A stretch of 15,929 nucleotides of DNA from an uncultured Clostridia bacterium (GTDB lineage: Bacteria > Bacillota > Clostridia > Peptostreptococcales > Anaerovoracaceae), in assembly GCA_946541285.1 (NCBI GenBank), contig CAMNJG010000014.1, positions 1-15,929 on the forward strand. Direction: 5' to 3'. Shown one piece after another: positions 6,400-15,000 of this stretch. Under the pieces are notes generated by a model. The model was not told where the DNA came from, ran no database searches, and saw only the letters and a program-made list of their open reading frames with translations. Both the position numbers and the translations under genes were made by a program. Numbering within the stretch: the first letter of the stretch is position 1; every line of letters starts with the position of its first letter.

Positions 6400-8181
6400 T
6401 TACGCTTCCTCTCCCCGGATCTGTCTGACAATCCTTGTGATGATATCCACTCTGCTGAACGGTGTCACCAGATAATAACCATCGACATAAGGCTCCATAC
6501 GCCGGGCAAAATCAACAGAGATCTTCACCGCCAGATCTGTACATTCCTCCCGGCTTTTCCCTTCATACAGGTCGATGATCGCCTCGTCAACGGTGATCCC
6601 CGCGATTTCCGAATTCATAAAGCGGCCATTCCTGCTGCTGACAACCGGTATGATACCGCCCAGGATCCGCGCCCCCAGTGTTTCATGGGCCAGCCTGAGA
6701 TTTTTCAGCGCGTTTTCTGTCAGCACCGGCTGGGTCAGAAAACAGGAAACCCCGTTTTCCATCTTTTTCTCCGCCAGACGGAGCTGTGTTTCAAAATGAC
6801 GCGCGTTCACATTCAACGCGCCGTAAATCCGGAAAGGGTGCTCCAGTTCCAGTGTATTCAAAGATTTGACAAACCCCGACAGCATACGGGAGTTAAACTG
6901 ATACACGCTCTTGACCTCATCACGCTCCGCGGATGGTATGGGATCACCGGTTACCAGGAGGACATTCCTGATCCCTTCCATGGAGATACCGAGGAGCAGG
7001 GCTTTCGTCGCGTTCAGGTTCCGGTCCCTGCAGGTCATATGCGGGATCGGGTCCATATCCAGCTCCCGTTTGATTTTACAGGCCATCAGGCAGGAATCCA
7101 TCCGTGCCCTGGCTGTCGGACAGTCCGCTACGGTAATGGCGTCCACGCCCGCGCTCTTCAGCTGCCACGCTCCGGACATAAACTGATTACCGTCCGCGTC
7201 ACCCGGTGTATCCAGTTCCACCGCGATCACTTTTTTCCCGGAAGCCAGTTTCGACCAGAAACGGTTTTCTTCTTTATGAACTTTCCTCCCGTTTTCAACA
7301 GGACGTACCAGTGGAGTCCGTCGTGTATTCCTGCTGCTGTCCAGGCGTTCCGACAGCTGTCTGATGAATTCCGGACGGGTTCCGCAGCAGCCGCCTGCAA
7401 CCGCAATCCCTTCATGAATCATGAGTTCGACCTGATCACAGAAAAATGCCGGATCCGAATCATAGTAAATCCGTCGGCCGGCAACCCTCGGATAACCACC
7501 ATTCGGCATCACGCAGATCTTTTTTCCGCTCAGATCCACTTTTCCTGTCAGTTCATGCATATGAAGGGCGGAAAGAATGCAGTTCAGTCCGTAAACATCT
7601 ACAGCTTCCGCCGCTTCCGCCTGTTCAAAAAGATCAAGATAATGAAATCCTTCACGGGTATATCCGTCTGGCTGTACGGAAAAAGAAACAATAATAAACG
7701 CTTCGTCCACTGTACGCCGGATATATTCCGCCGCTTCACGGATCCCATGAAAATTGCTGTTGGTTTCAAAAATAAAATTGCTGACTCCCTGATCAAGAAA
7801 AAGATCACACATTCTGATCAGAAGCTCTGCGGACTGCTCCGGTTCACTGCCCACCACAGGACCCAGGTCCGCGAACACCGCCACATCCCGGTCTGCATCC
7901 CCTGCTGCTTTCCGCGCGATCTCTACACCTGCGCGTATGGTCTCCTCCAGGCGGTCCCCTGAAAAAGCATCATTCAGCGGATTCACGGAAAATGTATTGG
8001 TCCGGAGAGCATCCGCCCCGGCCTCAATATATTCTTTATGAATCTGATAGACATACTCCGGTTTCTCTATATTCGCCAGCTCACAGGGAGCCGTATAATC
8101 TTCGTATTTCTCAGAAAAGTACGTTCCCATCGCGCCATCAAGCAGGATGGTACGCTGATTTATCAATTCTCTGATATGCAT
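6400..8181 (-). CDS. bifunctional homocysteine S-methyltransferase / methylenetetrahydrofolate reductase
   Basis: Cytosolic fusion enzyme of 593 residues. The N-terminal half (about 1-285) is a homocysteine S-methyltransferase that makes methionine. The C-terminal half (about 310-593) is a MetF-like flavin reductase that converts 5,10-methylene-THF to 5-methyl-THF, so the two halves could supply and use a methyl group in one pathway. The zinc-binding cysteines of the family are present: Cys201 in GLNC and Cys265-Cys266 in GGCCGT. MetF-like stretches include VIAVELDTP, LLVTGDP and CFLTQPV. The domain order and length match the Bacillus YitJ type. Start: ATG at 8181 with AGGAG 5 nt upstream; an in-frame ATG at 8205 lies too close to the predicted transcription start and has no such site. 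The gap to pckA is only about 180 nt and contains that gene's terminator, leaving no room for the SAM riboswitch that controls such genes in bacilli. Confidence 0.93.
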   Translation of the reverse strand: MHIRELINQRTILLDGAMGTYFSEKYEDYTAPCELANIEKPEYVYQIHKEYIEAGADALRTNTFSVNPLNDAFSGDRLEETIRAGVEIARKAAGDADRDVAVFADLGPVVGSEPEQSAELLIRMCDLFLDQGVSNFIFETNSNFHGIREAAEYIRRTVDEAFIIVSFSVQPDGYTREGFHYLDLFEQAEAAEAVDVYGLNCILSALHMHELTGKVDLSGKKICVMPNGGYPRVAGRRIYYDSDPAFFCDQVELMIHEGIAVAGGCCGTRPEFIRQLSERLDSSRNTRRTPLVRPVENGRKVHKEENRFWSKLASGKKVIAVELDTPGDADGNQFMSGAWQLKSAGVDAITVADCPTARARMDSCLMACKIKRELDMDPIPHMTCRDRNLNATKALLLGISMEGIRNVLLVTGDPIPSAERDEVKSVYQFNSRMLSGFVKSLNTLELEHPFRIYGALNVNARHFETQLRLAEKKMENGVSCFLTQPVLTENALKNLRLAHETLGARILGGIIPVVSSRNGRFMNSEIAGITVDEAIIDLYEGKSREECTDLAVKISVDFARRMEPYVDGYYLVTPFSRVDIITRIVRQIRGEEA

Positions 8182-8221
8182 GGTTGCTCCTGACCTCAGA
8201 ACCATGTGTACAAAATCAGAT

Positions 8222-8249
8222 TTTATACAATGGTGCTGATCGCTGATAA
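8222..8249 (-). promoter_or_regulatory. promoter of the methyltransferase/MTHFR gene
   Basis: On the minus strand TTATCA (8249-8244) and TATAAA (8227-8222) are separated by 16 nt, giving a start near 8214 and a leader of about 33 nt. It lies between the pckA terminator and the gene. The -35 match is moderate. Confidence 0.45.
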
Positions 8250-8278
8250 TAGCTTCCTTCTATAACTCCCGTTTTTTC

Positions 8279-8310
8279 AAAAAGCCGGGATCACAAAGAT
8301 CCCGGCTTTT
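8279..8310 (-). terminator. intrinsic terminator of pckA
   Basis: A perfect 13-bp stem (8280-8292 with 8298-8310, core GCCGGGATC/GATCCCGGC) encloses a 5-nt loop and ends in TTTTT on the minus strand. It begins 56 nt after the pckA stop. A second, longer-looped inverted repeat (8334-8342 with 8368-8376) spans the pckA stop codon but has no T-run. Confidence 0.88.
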
Positions 8311-8365
8311 CGGATAGATTCCTCTTTTTTTCAGGAACCTGTATGAACGGTCTGAATACAGTTCC

Positions 8366-9961
8366 TTACAGGTTCTGAGGCTTTGGGCCGGCATTTTTGA
8401 CAGACTCCGGCATATGACTGTATTTGGCTTCAAAATTATCCATGAACATACCGGCAAGCTTATCCGCTGTCTGATCGTAGGCAGCCTTATCTTCCCAGGT
8501 ACTCCGCGGGTCAAGGATCTCTGACGGAACACCTTCCACTGATTTCGGCACCTCCAGGTTAAACCGCTCATTATGGACAAATTCGGTATCCTCGATGGAA
8601 CCGTTCAGTGCCGCAGTGACCATGGCCCGGGTGTATTTCAGCTTAATCCGCGAACCTGTCCCGTAAGAACCGCCGGACCAGCCGGTATTGATCAGATACA
8701 CCTTTGTATGATACTGATCGAGCTTCTCACCCAGCATATCCGCGTAAACTCCCGGATCCAGCGGCATAAACGGCTGCCCGAAAAGCGTCGAGAAGGTCGG
8801 CACCGGTTCTTTGATTCCCCGTTCCGTCCCCGCCAGCTTGGAAGTAAAACCTGTCACAAAGTGATACATGGCAGCTTCCCTGTTCAGCCTGGAAACCGGC
8901 GGCAGCACGCCGAACGCGTCTGCTGTCAGGAAAATGACGACTTTCGGGATCCCTCCGGTTCCTTCCAGCGCCGCATTGCTGATATAGTCAACCGGATAGG
9001 CTACACGGGTATTCTCTGTCAGTGTCGCGTCCGCGTAGTCCAGCTGTCTGGTTTCTTCATCCATGATGACATTCTCAACCACACTGCCGAAGCGTACCGC
9101 GTTGTAAATCTCCGGTTCCGCTTCCGGATCCAGATTGATACACTTCGCGTAACAGCCACCTTCAAAATTAAAGATTCCATTGTCCGACCAGCCGTGTTCA
9201 TCATCACCGATCAGTTTTCTGGAAGCATCCGCAGACAGCGTTGTTTTACCGGTTCCGGACAGTCCGAAGAAAACAGCGGATTCGCCGGTTTCCGGATCCA
9301 TATTGGCGGAACTGTGCATCGGCAGGACATTTTCTTCTACGGCCATGACATAGTTCATGGTTGAAAATACACTTTTCTTGATCTCACCTGCATAGCCACT
9401 GCCGGCGATCAGGATATAATGCGCTTCATAGTCAATGATGATCGCCGCCTCGGAATGGACACCGTCCCTCTCCGGATCACACTTGAATCCCGGCGCGCAG
9501 AGTATGGTATAATCCGGTTCGCCGTAATTCTGCAGTTCTTCAGCTGTCGGACGGACCAGCAGCTGATGAATGAACAGATTCTGGCTGGCCAGTTCATTGA
9601 TGACCCGGAATTTTCTGGTGTACTTCCGGTCAGCTCCTGCCAGGCCATCAAATACAAAGACTTCTTTTCCGTCAAGATATGCTTTGACCCGTGCCGTCAG
9701 GGCATCGAAAATCTCCCTGCTGACCGGCCGGTTGACATCTCCCCAGTCGATCTTATCGTGTACACCCGGAGTATCGACGATAAACTTATCGTCAGGACTC
9801 CTGCCGGTATATTTTCCGGTTGTCACGACAACGGCTCCTTTATCACTGAGCTTTCCTTCTCCGCGGCGGATGGCGGCTTCCACTAATTGTGGCGGATTCA
9901 GGTTTGCGTGGATCTCTGAAGGATTTCCGAGTCCAAGATCCGCCGGAGTATATTTGATCAA
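8366..9961 (-). CDS. pckA: phosphoenolpyruvate carboxykinase (ATP)
   Basis: Cytosolic enzyme of 531 residues that converts oxaloacetate and ATP to PEP, CO2 and ADP in gluconeogenesis, or runs in reverse to fix CO2 and make ATP in some anaerobes. The full family length is present. The kinase-1 (P-loop) motif GLSGTGKTT has its Lys at residue 239; the kinase-2 region reads FEGGCYAKC; the substrate loop reads TGRSPDDKF; and NTRVAYP and GVLPPVSRL are also typical. The start chosen is TTG at 9961 (product M-IKYTPADLGLG), because AGGAG lies 7 nt before it and family proteins begin there. In-frame upstream ATG (9979) and GTG (9991) codons lack a ribosome binding site. A 17-codon ORF ends 2 nt before this TTG. 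Its own promoter and terminator make it a single-gene unit. Confidence 0.96.
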   Translation of the reverse strand: MIKYTPADLGLGNPSEIHANLNPPQLVEAAIRRGEGKLSDKGAVVVTTGKYTGRSPDDKFIVDTPGVHDKIDWGDVNRPVSREIFDALTARVKAYLDGKEVFVFDGLAGADRKYTRKFRVINELASQNLFIHQLLVRPTAEELQNYGEPDYTILCAPGFKCDPERDGVHSEAAIIIDYEAHYILIAGSGYAGEIKKSVFSTMNYVMAVEENVLPMHSSANMDPETGESAVFFGLSGTGKTTLSADASRKLIGDDEHGWSDNGIFNFEGGCYAKCINLDPEAEPEIYNAVRFGSVVENVIMDEETRQLDYADATLTENTRVAYPVDYISNAALEGTGGIPKVVIFLTADAFGVLPPVSRLNREAAMYHFVTGFTSKLAGTERGIKEPVPTFSTLFGQPFMPLDPGVYADMLGEKLDQYHTKVYLINTGWSGGSYGTGSRIKLKYTRAMVTAALNGSIEDTEFVHNERFNLEVPKSVEGVPSEILDPRSTWEDKAAYDQTADKLAGMFMDNFEAKYSHMPESVKNAGPKPQNL

Positions 9962-9963
9962 TG

Positions 9964-10017
9964 TTATTCTCCTGTACATCTGAAAAAGCACAGCCCGACC
10001 GGTTTCGTCCCTTTCAT
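9964..10017 (-). CDS. possible 17-codon leader peptide before pckA
   Basis: An ATG at 10017 preceded by AGGGG (5 nt gap) opens a frame encoding MKGTKPVGLCFFRCTGE and stopping at 9964-9966, 2 nt before the TTG start of pckA. The pckA ribosome binding site AGGAG lies inside its last codons, the usual geometry for translational coupling. It has no recognisable similarity, and an ORF this short can arise by chance; the position rather than the sequence is the evidence. Confidence 0.25.
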   Translation of the reverse strand: MKGTKPVGLCFFRCTGE

Positions 10018-10130
10018 ACAGTCCCCTGGTGTCATTTCATAAAAACATCCGTCCGGCAATATTTTGATCAGGCGCCGGAAGAACAGAAAAAGGACCCCGT
10101 CAGGCAGATATTATTATTTCTATACTCCTT

Positions 10131-10158
10131 ATTATATCCGAATCACTCATGATAAAAA
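10131..10158 (-). promoter_or_regulatory. promoter of pckA
   Basis: On the minus strand a perfect TATAAT (10136-10131) is preceded, 16 nt upstream, by TTTTTA (10158-10153), a poor -35 box. The start would be near 10124, giving a leader of about 160 nt that contains a weak stem (TCCGGC/GCCGGA) and the short ORF described above. The weak -35 with a good -10 fits a promoter helped by an activator, which is inference. Confidence 0.5.
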
Positions 10159-10171
10159 AGCATGTATTTGG

Positions 10172-10195
10172 AAAAACAATGAGTTTTTGGCATTG
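10172..10195 (-). terminator. weak terminator of gpmI
   Basis: On the minus strand CAATG (10195-10191) pairs with CATTG (10181-10177) around a 9-nt loop, followed by TTTTT (10176-10172). It lies 15 nt after the gpmI stop. The stem is only 5 bp, so efficiency is doubtful. Confidence 0.35.
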
Positions 10196-10209
10196 AACGC
10201 TACAGCTTT

Positions 10210-11751
10210 TTACTTCTGTATGATCGATTTTCCGGTCATCTCCGCCGGCTGCTCCAGGCCCATCAGCTCCAGCAGCGTCGGGGCCAGATCCGCCAGGACC
10301 CCGCCGTCCCGCAGCTTCCTGCCCGCCGCGCCATCATACGGAGGAGTCACCACGACCGTCGGTACCGGATTGGTCGAATGTTTGGTAATCGGATTGCCCT
10401 GCTCATCAATCATGGTGTCCGCGTTTCCGTGATCCGCGGTGATGATCAGTGAGGCACCCGTCTCCACGACTGTGTCATAAATCCTGCCGACGCAGCCGTC
10501 CAGCGCTTCGATCGCCGCGACTGCCGCTTCAAAAACACCGGTATGCCCGACCATGTCCGGGTTGGCAAAATTCATGATAATCAGATCGTATTTCCGCGAT
10601 TCCAGTGCTTCCACCGCTTTGTCCCTCAGTTCGTAAGCACTCATCTCCGGCTGCAGGTCATAGGTCGCCACCTTCGGTGAAGGGACCAGAATCCGCTCTT
10701 CACCAGGATCCGGTTCTTCGACGCCTCCGTTCATGAAAAACGTGACATGGGCGTATTTCTCAGTCTCTGCCAGACGAAGCTGCGTCTTTCCCAGACGGGA
10801 CAGATACCGGCCAATCGTATTATCCGGATGCTCCGGAGGATAGGCGATCGTCACGCCCGGCATGCCTGCCTCATACTCGGTCATACACACATATACCAGG
10901 TTTTCCGGAAACACCTCTCTTGAAAACCCGTCAAATGCCGGATCGCAGAGTGTGCGGGTAATCTCCCTGGCGCGGTCCGGGCGGAAATTGTACATGATCA
11001 CACTGTCGCCGTCCTTAATCCGGCCATCCACTCCTTCGACAACTGTCGGCAGCACAAATTCATCGCTTTCTCCCCGCTGATAGGAATTCTTCACCGCGTC
11101 CGCTGCTGTCCGGCTGTATTCTCCCTTTGCCCCGGTTAACGCGTCATAGGCTTTCTGGACACGCTCCCAGCGTTTGTCCCGGTCCATCGCGTAATATCTG
11201 CCGGAAACGGTCGCGATCCGGCCGGTTCCCTTTTCCTGCATATACTGCTCCAGCGCGCGGATATAGATTTCCGCGCATTCCGGCGGTACATCTCTCCCGT
11301 CAAGAAAACAGTGGACATACACCTGTCCCACCTCACAGGAAGCTGCCATATCAATCAGCGCGTACAGATGGTCAATATGACTGTGGACGCCTCCGTCTGA
11401 CAGCAGTCCCATCAGGTGCAGCGCTTTTCCCGGCTTCTTCGCGTTTTCCACGGCTTCCGTCAACACAGGGTTTTCATAAAAAGAACCATCCGCAATCGCG
11501 CGGGTAATCCTGGACAGATCCTGATAAACAATCCGTCCGGCGCCGATATTCAGATGCCCGACTTCTGAATTCCCCATCTGGCCATCCGGAAGGCCGACCG
11601 ACGATCCGCTGGCCCCCAGAAGTGTATGGGGATACGTCGAATAGATCCGGTCCAGATTCGGTTTCTCCGCTGCCGCGATCGCGTTGCCTTTCACTTCCGG
11701 TGTATAGCCAAATCCGTCCAGAATCATGAGCATTGTTGTCTGTTTATCCAT
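10210..11751 (-). CDS. gpmI: 2,3-bisphosphoglycerate-independent phosphoglycerate mutase
   Basis: Cytosolic glycolytic enzyme of 513 residues, the normal size, interconverting 3- and 2-phosphoglycerate with two Mn2+ ions and a phosphoserine intermediate (alkaline phosphatase superfamily). The catalytic serine is Ser62 in QMGNSEVGH. Metal- and substrate-binding stretches include LMILDGFG at the N-terminus, DGGVHSHIDH, HCFLDGRDVPP, GRYYAMDRDKRW, NFRPDRAREITR, NFANPDMVGHTG and ITADHGNAD. Start: ATG at 11751 (MDKQTTM), with GGAGG 6 nt upstream; the frame is open to 11847 without a site. In many firmicutes gpmI sits in a gapA-pgk-tpiA-gpmI-eno operon; here it stands alone, divergent from addA and followed by pckA. 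Confidence 0.97.
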   Translation of the reverse strand: MDKQTTMLMILDGFGYTPEVKGNAIAAAEKPNLDRIYSTYPHTLLGASGSSVGLPDGQMGNSEVGHLNIGAGRIVYQDLSRITRAIADGSFYENPVLTEAVENAKKPGKALHLMGLLSDGGVHSHIDHLYALIDMAASCEVGQVYVHCFLDGRDVPPECAEIYIRALEQYMQEKGTGRIATVSGRYYAMDRDKRWERVQKAYDALTGAKGEYSRTAADAVKNSYQRGESDEFVLPTVVEGVDGRIKDGDSVIMYNFRPDRAREITRTLCDPAFDGFSREVFPENLVYVCMTEYEAGMPGVTIAYPPEHPDNTIGRYLSRLGKTQLRLAETEKYAHVTFFMNGGVEEPDPGEERILVPSPKVATYDLQPEMSAYELRDKAVEALESRKYDLIIMNFANPDMVGHTGVFEAAVAAIEALDGCVGRIYDTVVETGASLIITADHGNADTMIDEQGNPITKHSTNPVPTVVVTPPYDGAAGRKLRDGGVLADLAPTLLELMGLEQPAEMTGKSIIQK

Positions 11752-12088
11752 GGATCTCCTCCGTATGATGAGTTTCTCAGAAAACGCTGCTGCATCCCCG
11801 GCCATTTCCCGGCATAAGGAATTGTGCGTTTTCTTTATATTTTTCATGACAAATCAGGATGACCTTCATCCCCGACGACAGGACGAAGCACAGGAAAACC
11901 CCATGCAGTACAACCTCCTGTCAGGAAGGAATACAGTCCTGAAGATAATATTTTACCAGAAACAGGTTCACCGGGAAATCCATTTCCGAAAAAAGGTGTC
12001 GCACTTAACGAATGGAAAAAAACGTCAGGCTGTGATAAGATCATGCACAGAGATATTACAGCACGCAGAAAGGAAAAGAGAGAATCGG
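11752..12088. other. divergent intergenic region gpmI/addA, 337 bp
   Basis: Both genes must be driven from here. For gpmI a TATAAA is visible on the minus strand within ATATAAAG near 11835, but without a good -35. For addA the plus strand offers only weak matches near 12010-12045, such as TAAGAT after the A-run. A hyphenated palindrome TCCTG-T-CAGGA lies at 11916-11926, with a further TCCTG at 11937-11941. No RNA gene or credible small protein was seen. The addA frame happens to stay open through the whole region, but without start-site support. Confidence 0.4.
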
Positions 12089-15000
12089 ATGAACTGGACG
12101 GAACAGCAAACAGAAGCAATCACAGCGGAAGGCAGCGATATTCTTGTCTCCGCGGCGGCGGGATCCGGGAAAACCGCTGTACTGACAGAACGGATCAAAC
12201 GACTGGTCACTGAGAAAAACATTCCCCTGGAACGAATGCTGGTGGTCACCTTCACCAATGCTGCCGCCAGTGAAATGAAGGAGAAAATCCTGGACGCGCT
12301 GCGAAAAGAGGAAGCCCGGCTCGCACAGTCCCGACAGGATGCGGACAGCCAGCGCCGGAAAAAATTCATACGGCGTCAGATCCGGAACGCTTCTGCCGCG
12401 GAAATCTGTACCTTCCATCGTTTTTCCATGGATGTCATCCGCCGGTATTTTTTTCTGACCGATATCGATCCGCATTTCAGTATCTGCGACGAATCCTATG
12501 CCAGTATCCTGAGGGAAAAGTGTCTCGACGACCTTTTTGAAGACAGGTTCGCCTCCGGCGACGACAGCTTCCGGATATTTCTGGACGCCTATTCCGAGCT
12601 GAAGGGTGAAGACCGGGTCCGCAGGATGATCCTCCGGACATACGATTTCATCATGAACATGGCGGAACCTTTTCCATGGCTCCATCAGCAGGTTGAAAAA
12701 CTGAACTGTACCGCGGAAGAACTGCGGAACAGTCCTGCGTATATCGCCCTGCGTGCCGGCGTCAGGAAAGAGACCGAAAGAGCGCTCGGGATCGCGGAGG
12801 GACTGACCGCGCTGGCTGCGGAGATTCCTGAGCTGGACATCCGGGAGGATGAGAAAAGTACGATTTACCAGAAGGTTGAGGGCAATACCGAAATGATCCG
12901 CGAAATCCTGCGGGATTTCGACCAGATGCCCGACGAAATCCTCGCTTCAAGGATGGCGGATCTGAAATGGAACCGTCTGACCCCCAGGAAACATGAAAAA
13001 GAAGCCTTTCAGCAGGTAAAAGATCTGTTTTCGGCACAGAATAAGGAATTCAAGGACATTCTGAAAAAAGCGGCATCCCGTCTGCCACGTTTCAGTACAG
13101 AAGATTCCGCGGAAAGAATACGCGCTACCTATCCATATGCCGTGATCCTGGAACAGCTGACCGCAGAATTCGCGGAACGCTTTACGGCGGCCAAACGGGA
13201 TAAAAACATGCTGGATTTCAACGATGTGGAACATGAAGCCTACCGCATCCTCAGCAGCAGGGAGCACCCGGAAGCCGCGCAGGAATACAGAGACCGGTTT
13301 GATGCCATCTTCATCGATGAATACCAGGACAGCAGCCGGATCCAGGAAGCCATCATCCGCAGTGTGAGCCGGGGCGGCAACGTGTATATGGTCGGGGATG
13401 TCAAGCAGAGTATTTACAAATTCCGCCAGGCGGATCCGGACCTTTTCATCAGGAAATATAACGGATTTGAAGAAGGAACCCTCCCGGGACACAGGATCGA
13501 CCTGAGCCGGAATTTCCGGAGCAAGGGCGGGATCATTAACGCAGTTAACGGTGTGTTCCGCCATATCATGACCCGGGAACTGTCCGGTATCGCCTATGAT
13601 GAAGCAGCCGAACTGGTACAGGGATCTTCTTATCCCGCCGGAGACACTCTCGATTACGGCGTATCCCTTCATCTGATCGATATCGCCGGCGACCAGAATC
13701 CGGAATCGGATTCACCGCAAGCAGACGGCGTGGACGAAGAAATCGCGCAGCTTTCCCGCGCGCAGTGGGAAGGACAACTGATCGCGCAGCTGGCAGAAGA
13801 ACGGGTCGGACAGCGAATCTACGATGATAAACTGGGAACAGAACGGAATGCCGGATACGGTGACATCGTGATTCTGGTCCGTTCCGGAACCAACATGGAC
13901 ATCTACGCCCGCGCACTGATGAACAGAGGCCTTCCTGCTTATGTCTCCGGAGGGGAAGGTTTCTATGAAACTCCGGAAATCGAAGTCTTTATGGACCTGC
14001 TGAAAATCATCGACAACCGCCGCAGGGATAAGGAACTGATCAGTGTCCTCTACTCCTCGATGGAAGGATTCCATTTCTCCGTCAATGAGCTGGCTTCCAT
14101 CCGGATTCATCACATGGAAGGCTCCTATTACGAAGCCTTTTCTTCATTCTGCCAGCGGTCTGAATCCGCGGAAACAGACGAAGAAAAAAAACTGGCAGAG
14201 AAATGTATCCGCGCAGCCGCGCAGCTCGACAGCTGGCGTGAGGAATCACGATATCTTCCTCTGGACGATTTTCTCTGGAAACTGATGAACGATACCGGCT
14301 ATTACGGCTATGTCGCCGCCCTCCCCGGAGGGACCCGGCGCGCCGCCAATCTCCGGCTGCTGGTCACAAAAGCTGCTGAATATGCAGGCAGCTACGGCGG
14401 AGGACTGTTTTCCTTCCTCCGTTTTGAAGAACAGATGAAGCAGAAAGGCGCCCGGATTCCACAGGCATCCAATACCGGCGATACCTCCAATATGATCCAG
14501 ATCATGACGATCCACAAAAGCAAAGGGCTGGAATTTCCGATCGTGATCGTCCCCGATCTTGGCGCGAACATCCGTCATGATTCCGACAGTACCGATCTGC
14601 AATTACATAAAGATCTGGGAATCGCGTTAAAATACCGCAGCCATTCGGAACATATTGAGTACTGGACACTGCCATATCAGAGCATAATCCAGACGAAACG
14701 GGAAGAGGACCTGGAAGAAGAAAAGCGGATTCTCTACGTCGCGATGACCAGGGCGAAAGATGAACTGATCCTCACGTCCGCGAGAAAAGATCTTTCCAGA
14801 CAGCTGGAACAGTACCGGAAAATCCATGGAAGGGCACAGAGCCCGGATCAGCGGCTTTACTGGGTCTATCTGAACGCGGAAGACGCCGGGATCCGGATCT
14901 CCCTGTACCGTCCGGAAGATTTCCTGTCAGCAGCAAGAAAGGAAGAAGCGCTGACCGGCCAGGTTCTGTCCGATCTTGAAAACGGCTTCCCGGATTTCCG

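Noticed and set aside
6685..7962. 425-codon plus-strand frame opposite the methyltransferase/MTHFR gene
   Set aside because: It is antisense to a gene with intact zinc-binding cysteines and shows no domain; a shadow of codon bias on the other strand.
8334..8376. inverted repeat spanning the pckA stop codon
   Set aside because: The stem is 9 bp with a 25-nt loop and is followed by an A-run on the minus strand, so it is not a terminator; a good one follows at 8279-8310.
11726..12088. 121-codon in-frame extension upstream of addA, overlapping the gpmI start
   Set aside because: The family N-terminus (NWTEQQTEAI) begins at 12089; the upstream residues look like translated non-coding sequence, overlap gpmI antisense, and have no ribosome binding site.
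13712..14113. 133-codon minus-strand frame inside addA
   Set aside because: It lies opposite continuous helicase sequence and has no ribosome binding site or recognisable motif.
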